From Bacteroidota bacterium (lineage in GTDB: Bacteria > Bacteroidota > Bacteroidia > Flavobacteriales > Weeksellaceae), in contig JAEWOM010000264.1 of assembly GCA_023399675.1 (NCBI GenBank), forward strand, positions 1-8,888: a DNA stretch of 8,888 nt, given 5' to 3'. Positions 1 through 5,850 of the stretch are shown piece after piece. The notes under the pieces are model-generated. The model saw nothing but the letters and a program-made list of their open reading frames with translations. It ran no database searches and was not told the origin of the DNA. The position numbers and the translations under genes were made by a program. Position 1 is the first letter of the stretch, and each line of letters begins with the position of its first letter.

Positions 1-12
1 TTTAAAAATAAA

Positions 13-1938
13 TTAAATAGTGGGTTTTGTTAAGGAGAGACTAGATAAGACCAGTTTTCCACTCATATCGAAAACCTGTACTGCGGCCTTCTTCCAATCC
101 GGATCAAAATGCACCACATAATTGTCAAGTTCAGGATTGAACACCACCATTGTTCTGTTAGGTGCTACTGCATTAGCCTCTTTAGCAAAAATTCCGAAAT
201 CAGACTGTACCGGACCTCCGTAATATAACTGGAAGGTGGTTGGTGAGGTTATGTTTACCGGAATCTTATCTCCCTGCTTAATTGGAGTTAACTGGCCGTT
301 TCCTTGCTTATAAAAGAAACCGATATGCGAAGAAAGCTGGTGCTGACCGACTGGAAGCAGTACCGTGTTCTCTCTGATTTCAAACTTAATTTTCTTAATG
401 TCGGTATTAAATGCAACCATCGGTGCAGGTTTACCTCTGAAGTTATTTTCGTTCGCTTCGTTGATATACAGCCAATATTTATTCTGGTAGTTAGTGTCGA
501 ACATTCCGTTTACCGGATCTTCTTCATAAGTACCGATCGCATTTCCTGTCTCATTAGCAGCCTGTACGGATTTAGAACCATCAGCGTGATGACCTGTCGT
601 AAAAGTTGGCGATACTACATAATACCCTCTTCCCAATTCGTTATCATTGGCATCATACGCAATAAAACCTAACTGTTTAATCGTTTTAGTTTTCGGAGTA
701 TTAAAACTGCGCTCAGATGAAACTGAATACGGATTTGTTCCCGGATTTGTTCTGGACGCTGAACCAAACCTACGTAAAGTATCAAAATTCAAAATTGGAC
801 CGGAGTTATCCCGCATTTTGATAACAAAAGACTGCATTGGCTTTACTAGAACATCAATATTTCCTACCGGCAGATAAGTGGGATTACCACCAGCTCAAAC
901 ATCCGTATCGTATGTAATCACCGCGCTGCTTGTAGAATACGTTGAGCCGTCAGGTCGGGTAATAACCTGCCCATGGTCTAACATAACACCCCATAGCGCT
1001 GTTAAATTATTTCCGTCATCACCAGTTGAAGCACCATTTTCATCGAAAGCAATAAACTTCAAGTCCAGGTTGGTTAAGAATGGGTTACCAAACTGATAAA
1101 TATTCCTTCCATAAGTTCCAACCCAGGCATTAGCGGTACTTTCAAATTTATCCTGCAGATAACTATTATAAGTCTCTTTATACCAGTTTCTGCGGGTTCC
1201 GTTCGTTCCAAAGTTAATTCCAGCTCCGGCACCTAACAACTGTCTGGTAATACCGCTTGCAAAGGGTCTGCCGTGAATGGTAAAAACAGCTCCGGTTGGA
1301 GTCGGTGCAATAGTTGTCATCCCGGAAGGGTCATTAGGATCCAGATTATTCTGGTGAGAACCTAACATATAATAACCGGTTGCATCGGTTGTACGAACCG
1401 CTGTATTTGTATAATGGTCAGACCGGACTTTCGCGTCATTATATTTCAAGATTTCGTTCTGAGACCATCTGTTTATCGTAAACGTTTTATCCAGTTCGGT
1501 GGATAATGAAAATATCGGTTTATCATAAAAAGGTATCGCTACTTGCTGATAGAAATTACCGTTACCATGTTTTTCATCACGATATTCTTTGCTGACAAAC
1601 GCTGTAATATTACCCTGTGAAATATTATTAATATACAGTTGACCATAAGTCGAAGTTGCAGGAGTTGAAGGTGTGTTCATACGTAAAACAATATTACCGT
1701 CAGCAGCAGCTTTATCTGCTCCTCCAGTGGTTAATGTTTTTACAACATCACCGGCAGCACCTTCAATCATCACGTTTCCGTGAACGTCAAGCATTCCGGT
1801 TCCTTTCGTTTGCATACCTCCACCATTGTACATCAGTGCGCCTTACAGCACCGCTGTATTGTCCACGTGAGTAAGCACCTGTGCATTGGCACTAATTGCG
1901 GCAGCAAGCAGTCCGATTGCGAAGAGATTTTTTTTCAT
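13..1938 (-). pseudogene. T9SS type A sorting-domain protein, interrupted by two in-frame stops
   Basis: One frame runs from the ATG at 1938 to a TAA at 13-15 (642 codons), broken by TAA at 1843-1845 (codon 32) and TGA at 895-897 (codon 348). Residues 1-19 form a Sec signal peptide (MKKN, then a hydrophobic core) with a likely cut at ANA|Q. The body is rich in Gly, Asn, Thr and aromatics, as in surface or adhesin-like flavobacterial proteins. The last 60 or so residues look like the start of a T9SS type A sorting domain (AAVQVFDMSGKLVLSS), but the frame stops soon after, so the final strands and the usual basic end seem lost. Coding character continues across both stops with no frameshift, which suggests recent decay or sequence error rather than three separate genes. 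The fragments 895-1833 and 13-837 have no export signal of their own and are unlikely to be functional. The native role is unknown: probably a secreted or surface-anchored protein. The pseudogene call is fairly sure; the family name rests on the sorting domain and recollection. Confidence 0.8.
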
Positions 1939-1977
1939 TGTATAAGTTTTTGTGTTTTTAGATGCAATATACAGCAG

Positions 1978-2006
1978 CAAATTTATGTTTTTTAATGAAT
2001 GTGCAA
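1978..2006 (-). promoter_or_regulatory. Bacteroidota-type promoter of the interrupted T9SS gene
   Basis: Read on the minus strand, TAAATTTG (1985-1978) matches the Bacteroidota -7 consensus TAnnTTTG exactly. A TTG (2006-2004) lies 18 bases upstream, where the -33 element is expected. Transcription would start near 1971 and give a leader of roughly 30 bases before the ATG at 1938. The promoter sits in the 87-base gap after the clpX stop, so this gene can be transcribed separately from the greA-clpX run. An intact promoter before a broken gene fits recent inactivation. Confidence 0.6.
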
Positions 2007-2025
2007 TAAAATTGCCGGTATTATT

Positions 2026-3186
2026 TTACAGTTTAATTTTGGACTGGCTTCCGATATCGAACATATAATCCTCCAGAATTTTTTCAGTCGTACCACGCAA
2101 ACCACGCGCTCCAAGGCCTTTTTCTACAGTCTGATCAACGATATTTTCTATTGCTTTATCCGAAAAAACGAGCTCAATACCATCCATTTTGAATAACTCA
2201 ACAAACTGGTTTACAATGGAATTTTTTGGTTCTTTCATAATTCTTACCATCGTCTCGCGCGACAGTGGTTCCAGATGTGTGACAATCGGAAATCTTCCCA
2301 ACAGTTCGGGAATTAGGCCGAATTTCCGCAGATCAATCGCATTGATATGAGAAAGAATCGCTGACTCATCTTCATGGGCGCTGAGTTTTTCTGCACTGAA
2401 TCCTATCGCCTGCTTATTCAGCCTGCGTTCAATGATTTCTTTTATTCCGTCGAATGCCCCACCGGCAATAAACAGGATATTCTGCGTATTAACCTGAATA
2501 TATTTCTGGTCCGGATGCTTTCTGCCACCCTGAGGAGGTACATTTACAATGCTTCCCTCGAGCAGTTTTAGTAATCCCTGCTGAACGCCTTCGCCGGAAA
2601 CATCCCTCGTAATACTCGGATTGTCTGATTTACGGGCAATTTTATCGATCTCGTCAATAAAAACAATTCCTTTTTCTGCTTTGTCAACATCATAATCAGC
2701 CACCATCAGCAGCCGGGACAGAATACTTTCGACATCTTCACCAACGTATCCTGCTTCAGTAAGAATTGTAGCATCCACAATACAAAAAGGCACATTCAGT
2801 TCACGTGCAATGGTCTTCGCAAGCAGCGTTTTACCGGTGCCTGTTTCGCCAATCATGATGATGTTGGATTTTTCAATCTCTACTTCCCGGTTCTCCTCTT
2901 TCGCATAAAGAAGTCTTTTGTAATGATTGTAAACAGCGATAGACAACTGTTTTTTTGCCTGATCCTGTCCGATTACATACTGATCGAGAAAACTTTTTAT
3001 TTCCCGGGGTTTTTTCAGTTCATCCAGACTTTCTGCCGGAGAAAAATTTTCTTCTTTTAAATTATCGCGGACGATGGAATGGGCCTGCTCTATACAGTTT
3101 TCGCAGATGAAACCATCATTTCCGGAAACCAGCATCTGCACTTCCTTTCGTTTCCTTCCGCAAAATGAACATTGATTAGAATTCAT
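2026..3186 (-). CDS. clpX: ClpX, ATP-dependent unfoldase subunit of the Clp protease
   Basis: ClpX is a hexameric AAA+ unfoldase in the cytoplasm that recognises tagged or misfolded proteins and threads them into ClpP. With the ATG at 3186 the product is 386 residues. It shows the N-terminal zinc-binding domain (Cys6, Cys9, Cys28, Cys31), Walker A GETGTGKT (113-120), pore loop GYVG (146-149), Walker B IVFIDE (174-179), the RKH pore loop (222-224), the IGF loop that docks on ClpP (261-263), the box VII segment IPELLGRFP (292-300) and sensor 2 GARGLR (359-364). A longer frame opens at a GTG at 3198, but the ATG places the zinc domain at the usual distance from the N-terminus and leaves 21 bases after the HIT gene. 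It is the third gene of an apparent greA-HIT-clpX run. No clpP is in the window. No clear terminator follows the stop. Confidence 0.97.
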   Translation of the reverse strand: MNSNQCSFCGRKRKEVQMLVSGNDGFICENCIEQAHSIVRDNLKEENFSPAESLDELKKPREIKSFLDQYVIGQDQAKKQLSIAVYNHYKRLLYAKEENREVEIEKSNIIMIGETGTGKTLLAKTIARELNVPFCIVDATILTEAGYVGEDVESILSRLLMVADYDVDKAEKGIVFIDEIDKIARKSDNPSITRDVSGEGVQQGLLKLLEGSIVNVPPQGGRKHPDQKYIQVNTQNILFIAGGAFDGIKEIIERRLNKQAIGFSAEKLSAHEDESAILSHINAIDLRKFGLIPELLGRFPIVTHLEPLSRETMVRIMKEPKNSIVNQFVELFKMDGIELVFSDKAIENIVDQTVEKGLGARGLRGTTEKILEDYMFDIGSQSKIKL

Positions 3187-3207
3187 AGTATTTTTCACTG
3201 ATCGTGT

Positions 3208-3606
3208 TTATTCAGCCTGTGCATTTACAATTGACTGCTGAATTTCTTTATACTCTTCCGGCCCCAAAACCACACGTTCTGCCGAAAAATTGAGATCGCC
3301 GATATGATCAAGCGGAACCAGATGAATATGTGCATGCGGCACTTCCAGACCGATGACCGCAATGCCAACCCGAACACAAGGGATCGCAAAAGAAATATTC
3401 TTAGCTACGCCCTGTGCAAAAGACCAAAGATTTTTGAATTCCTCCGATTCCAGATCAAATATCAGATCCACTTCTTTTTTGGGAATAACCAGTGTGTGGC
3501 CTTTTTTCAGCGGATTTACATCCAGAAAAGCCAGATGATGTTCGTCCTCTGCGATTTTATACGCCGGGATTTCTCCATTGATGATTTTCGTAAATACTGA
3601 CGGCAT
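3208..3606 (-). CDS. HIT-family nucleotide hydrolase/transferase
   Basis: This 132-residue protein belongs to the histidine triad superfamily, small dimeric enzymes that hydrolyse nucleotide phosphoramidates or related nucleoside monophosphate conjugates. The signature HxHxHxx is present as HAHIHLV at residues 91-97, where the middle His is the expected nucleophile. The N-terminal IINGEIPAYKI (8-18) and the GHTLVIPK strand (36-43) are typical of the HINT-like bacterial branch, and the length fits. The ATG at 3606 lies 8 bases after the greA stop, so the two are almost certainly cotranscribed and probably translationally linked. clpX follows 21 bases downstream. The exact substrate cannot be read from sequence. 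No signal peptide is seen, so it should be cytoplasmic. Confidence 0.93.
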   Translation of the reverse strand: MPSVFTKIINGEIPAYKIAEDEHHLAFLDVNPLKKGHTLVIPKKEVDLIFDLESEEFKNLWSFAQGVAKNISFAIPCVRVGIAVIGLEVPHAHIHLVPLDHIGDLNFSAERVVLGPEEYKEIQQSIVNAQAE

Positions 3607-3614
3607 CTGATCTG

Positions 3615-4085
3615 TTATAAGGTTATTTCCAGGACTTCGAAATCGAGTTTATTACCATTCGGAAGAATGATTTCGGCGGTATCTCCCACTGTTTTACCCA
3701 GCAAACCTTTGGCGATAGGTGTATTTACAGATATTTTACCCTGCTTAATATCGCTTTCATTATCCGGGACCAGCGTAAAATTCTGTTCCTTCTTGGTTGT
3801 TTTATTGAAGAGACGTACAGTTGTAAGGATCGCCACTTTCGATGTGTCCAGCATGCTTCCGTCGATTACTTTAGAGGTGGCAATAGCGTCTTTCAGTTTG
3901 GCAATTTTCATTTCCAGCAAACCCTGCGCTTCTTTGGCAGCATCGTATTCAGCATTTTCAGACAGATCTCCTTTATCTCTAGCTTCTGCAATCTGTGCCG
4001 TAATTTTAGGCCTTTCAACAGCTTCAAGCTGCTCCAGTTCTGTATTCATCTTGTCCAGACCGTCCTGTGTAACATAAGTAGCCAT
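3615..4085 (-). CDS. greA: Transcription elongation factor GreA
   Basis: GreA enters the secondary channel of RNA polymerase and stimulates cleavage of backtracked RNA, which rescues stalled complexes. The 156-residue product is close to the usual length of about 158. Residues 1-75 form the antiparallel coiled coil, with the catalytic acidic tip in the GDLSENAEY segment (39-47): Asp40 and Glu43 correspond to the metal-coordinating Asp41/Glu44 pair of E. coli. Residues from about 80 to 156 form the FKBP-like C-terminal domain, ending in a conserved pattern around KTVGDTAEI. It is the first gene of the greA-HIT-clpX run. Upstream lie a TAnnTTTG promoter and a hairpin with a T10 tract, so expression may be tuned by premature termination in the leader. 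Confidence 0.97.
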   Translation of the reverse strand: MATYVTQDGLDKMNTELEQLEAVERPKITAQIAEARDKGDLSENAEYDAAKEAQGLLEMKIAKLKDAIATSKVIDGSMLDTSKVAILTTVRLFNKTTKKEQNFTLVPDNESDIKQGKISVNTPIAKGLLGKTVGDTAEIILPNGNKLDFEVLEITL

Positions 4086-4107
4086 AATTTTATATTTTTG
4101 GAATTAG

Positions 4108-4143
4108 AAAAAAAAAATTATCCGGCCCCAATAGCCCGGACAA
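4108..4143 (-). terminator. Terminator-like hairpin in the greA leader (possible attenuator)
   Basis: Read on the minus strand, TTGTCCGG (4143-4136) can pair with CCGGATAA (4125-4118) as an 8-bp stem with one G·U pair. The loop is 10 bases, and an uninterrupted run of ten T (4117-4108) follows directly. This is the form of an intrinsic terminator. No minus-strand gene lies upstream for it to end, because the neighbour starts divergently at 4189. The hairpin sits between the predicted greA promoter and the ATG at 4085, so attenuation of greA is the simplest reading. The structure is seen in sequence; its function is inferred. Confidence 0.55.
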
Positions 4144-4167
4144 TCTTATCATTGATATTTCGTTGTA

Positions 4168-4175
4168 CAAATATA
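4168..4175 (-). promoter_or_regulatory. Predicted greA promoter, -7 element
   Basis: The minus-strand octamer TATATTTG matches the Bacteroidota -7 consensus TAnnTTTG exactly. No TTG stands at the expected -33 spacing, only a T-rich run that overlaps the start of the divergent lipoprotein gene. Transcription would start near 4161 and give a leader of about 75 bases that contains the hairpin-T10 structure. For the opposite gene only a weak match, TATCATTG at 4147-4154, was found on the plus strand. Confidence 0.5.
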
Positions 4176-4188
4176 GCAATTTTCCTAT

Positions 4189-4638
4189 ATGAAAAAAATT
4201 TCAGGCATACTCCTCGGTTTGTCGCTGACAATATGTTCAGCTACTGCAATTCTATCCTGCGGGTCCGAACGCGATACTGTGAGCTGCTTTCCGCAGAATC
4301 AGATTAACGTCGTGTTGAATCTGCACCTTCCTGCCTACCAAAACCTTCAGACCATCGGCGGCTGGATTTATCTGAATGAACAGGGATCGGGAAACAGAGG
4401 ACTGATCATCGTACGGAATAACGGCGGTTTTAAGGTGTACGACCGAAATGCGCCGCACATTTGTCCGGATGCCGGCACCACCCTGAATGTTGCAGAAAAT
4501 ATTAAAATTGTCTGTCCGAAAGATGGCGCAGAATGGATTCTGCTGACCGGCGAACCTGTAAACGTTGCAACAGTGCCTCCGAAAACTTACCCGTACACGT
4601 ATGATCCGGCTTCACATGTTCTTTCAGTGTACTATTAA
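4189..4638 (+). CDS. Rieske-like lipoprotein with incomplete cluster ligands
   Basis: This 149-residue protein has a lipoprotein signal peptide: basic MKK start, hydrophobic core and lipobox ILSC, with acylated Cys24. Acidic residues soon after the Cys (GSERD) loosely resemble Bacteroidota surface-export signals. The remainder recalls small flavobacterial Rieske-type [2Fe-2S] proteins: a strand motif VVLNLHLPAY (41-50), YDRNAPHICP (84-93), CPKDGAEW (109-116) and TGEPV downstream. A classical Rieske site needs CxH and CxxH. Here the first motif reads Ala88-Pro-His90 and the second Cys109-Pro-Lys-Asp112, so two of the four ligands are absent, although Cys92 is nearby. It may keep only the fold, or bind metal in another way. 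dtd starts 22 bases downstream and is probably cotranscribed. The fold assignment is by motif recognition; the function is unknown. Confidence 0.7.
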   Translation: MKKISGILLGLSLTICSATAILSCGSERDTVSCFPQNQINVVLNLHLPAYQNLQTIGGWIYLNEQGSGNRGLIIVRNNGGFKVYDRNAPHICPDAGTTLNVAENIKIVCPKDGAEWILLTGEPVNVATVPPKTYPYTYDPASHVLSVYY

Positions 4639-4660
4639 TTCATCCAAACTAAACTAAATA

Positions 4661-5110
4661 GTGATTGTTGCAGTACAGCGCGTTTTGGAAGCCGAAGTAA
4701 CAGTTTCCGGCGAATCAACAGGGAAAATTAGAAAAGGACTGCTGCTTTTAGTGGGAATTGATGAAAACGATAGCGAAAACGATGCGGAATGGCTTGTGCA
4801 TAAAATACTGAATCTTCGGATATTCTCAGATGAAGCCGGCAAAATGAACCTCTCCGTTTCGGATATTACGGGAGAGATCCTGTGTGTGAGCCAGTTCACG
4901 CTAATAGCAGATTATAAAAAAGGCAACAGACCAGGTTTCACCAGATCTGCAAAACCGGAACAGGCCATTCCGTTATATGAATATTTTCTGAAAAAAATCG
5001 GTGAATCAGGACTTACCGTTCAAAAAGGAATCTTCGGAGCGAATATGCAAATCGCACTGATCAACGACGGACCAGTAACGCTTGTGTTAAACAGCCAAAC
5101 GAAAAATTAA
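4661..5110 (+). CDS. dtd: D-aminoacyl-tRNA deacylase (Dtd)
   Basis: Dtd hydrolyses D-aminoacyl-tRNAs (classically D-Tyr-tRNA), and also achiral mischarged Gly-tRNA(Ala), so protecting translation from mischarged tRNAs. The 149-residue length is close to the E. coli enzyme. Diagnostic motifs are the N-terminal VQRV (5-8), the catalytic-pocket SQFTL (77-81), RPGF (90-93) and NDGPVT (135-140), which carries the cross-subunit Gly137-cisPro138 pair that rejects L-amino acids. The start is a GTG: an in-frame TAA at 4655-4657 leaves no room for an upstream ATG, and the GTG gives the normal N-terminus (M-I-V-A-V-Q-R-V). It follows the Rieske-like lipoprotein by 22 bases, and a strong hairpin terminator lies just after its stop. 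It is cytoplasmic, with no signal peptide. Confidence 0.96.
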   Translation: MIVAVQRVLEAEVTVSGESTGKIRKGLLLLVGIDENDSENDAEWLVHKILNLRIFSDEAGKMNLSVSDITGEILCVSQFTLIADYKKGNRPGFTRSAKPEQAIPLYEYFLKKIGESGLTVQKGIFGANMQIALINDGPVTLVLNSQTKN

Positions 5111-5111
5111 A

Positions 5112-5145
5112 TTGCCTTTCAAAACAATTGAAAGGCAACTTTTTT
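5112..5145 (+). terminator. Intrinsic terminator after dtd, possibly bidirectional
   Basis: TTGCCTTTCAA (5112-5122) and TTGAAAGGCAA (5128-5138) are perfect inverted repeats forming an 11-bp stem with a 5-base loop, followed by C and six T (5140-5145). It begins two bases after the dtd stop. In the opposite direction the stem is followed by a T-rich stretch (5111-5102 read on the minus strand), so it could also stop transcripts of the convergent lipoprotein gene whose stop codon is at 5155-5157. Confidence 0.9.
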
Positions 5146-5154
5146 GCTGTATTC

Positions 5155-5664
5155 TTACTGTGTTACAGGAACACTGCTGAAGTTGATGCTGGAGCGCAGA
5201 TTCATATCGGAACCCGGAGAAGATTTCAGGGTATACACAATACGTTGCTGCACCTGATTTCCGGATTTCATTACATTATCCAAAACCTGATTGGTATTCA
5301 CATCCAAAGAAAGCGTATTACCGATATTATCAGCGATATTGCTGCGCGACGCAACCATTACCTCTGAACCGCCTGAAGACAGATAGATCTTCACATCTTT
5401 GAACACACCCATCCCCTGGCTGCCGCCTGAAACTGATAACGTGGCTGTGGAAACGCGGATATCTCTGACATTGGCTGTTGCGCCGACAAGCTGGTTGATA
5501 TTTGTTCCGGCTCCGACCGCAGAAAGTTGCGTGTTAGCAGGTGAACCCTGGGTTACGACGATGTTGGAAGTATACGGAAAAGTATTCTGCATAATTGTAG
5601 AAACTGTGGAACAGCTGGCTACAGCAGCGGAGGCGATAATACCTGTAAACAGTAGTTTTTTCAT
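5155..5664 (-). CDS. Lipoprotein of unknown function
   Basis: The 169-residue product starts with a lipoprotein signal: MKKLL, a hydrophobic alanine-rich core and lipobox VASC, giving acylated Cys18. The mature part is rich in Ser, Val, Asn and Thr with alternating hydrophobic residues, which suggests an all-beta domain. Recurrent strand-like segments include VRDIRVSTATLSV and GVFKDVKIYLSS, and a central acidic stretch (IADNIGNTLSLDVN) precedes QQRIVYTLKS. I do not recognise the family. It is a single gene facing dtd across a shared terminator. The terminator of the upstream M16 gene separates it from that gene, so it is probably transcribed alone. A near-match -7 element (TATATTTTG, one base too long) lies at 5772-5764 on the minus strand, about 100 bases upstream of the ATG. 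An outer-membrane or periplasmic location is inferred from the lipobox. Confidence 0.82.
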   Translation of the reverse strand: MKKLLFTGIIASAAVASCSTVSTIMQNTFPYTSNIVVTQGSPANTQLSAVGAGTNINQLVGATANVRDIRVSTATLSVSGGSQGMGVFKDVKIYLSSGGSEVMVASRSNIADNIGNTLSLDVNTNQVLDNVMKSGNQVQQRIVYTLKSSPGSDMNLRSSINFSSVPVTQ

Positions 5665-5799
5665 AATGAAGATTTTCGGTTGTTCTACAGAAATTGTACC
5701 AAAACACAGCTCACCGTTTCAGCAAATTGCTTTAATCTTCAATGATTCACACCAATTTGGCGACAAAATATATTACGCCTGGCACCGAGTAAACAGTAT

Positions 5800-5830
5800 A
5801 AAAAATCCCGGAAGCAATGCAACCGGGATT
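5800..5830 (-). terminator. Intrinsic terminator of the M16 peptidase gene
   Basis: On the minus strand AATCCCGG (5830-5823) pairs with CCGGGATT (5811-5804) as a perfect 8-bp stem with an 11-base loop, and the 3' arm runs straight into a T-run (5805-5801). It lies 20 bases beyond the M16 stop codon (5851-5853). The rest of the 186-base gap up to the lipoprotein start at 5664 shows only the near-match promoter noted for that gene. Confidence 0.85.
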
Positions 5831-5850
5831 CATCTTTGTAAGACTTACTT

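Noticed and set aside
895..897. Selenocysteine or programmed read-through at the TGA
   Set aside because: There is no sign of a selenoprotein family, no obvious downstream hairpin was noted, and a second stop of another type (TAA) interrupts the same frame.
1985..2025. Small hairpin GCAAT-TTT-ATTGC after clpX as a terminator
   Set aside because: The stem is only 5 bp, AT-rich, lacks an adjacent T-run and overlaps the -33 element of the downstream promoter.
3187..3198. GTG start for ClpX at 3198
   Set aside because: It adds four residues with no conserved role; the ATG at 3186 gives the usual distance to the zinc-binding domain.
3667..4077. Open frame of 136 codons antisense to greA
   Set aside because: Its Ser/Ala/Leu-rich composition mirrors the greA coding strand; greA is certain by its motifs.
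5668..5740. Inverted repeat GAAGATT/AATCTTC upstream of the lipoprotein gene
   Set aside because: Only 7 bases with a spacer of about 60 in AT-rich DNA; expected by chance.
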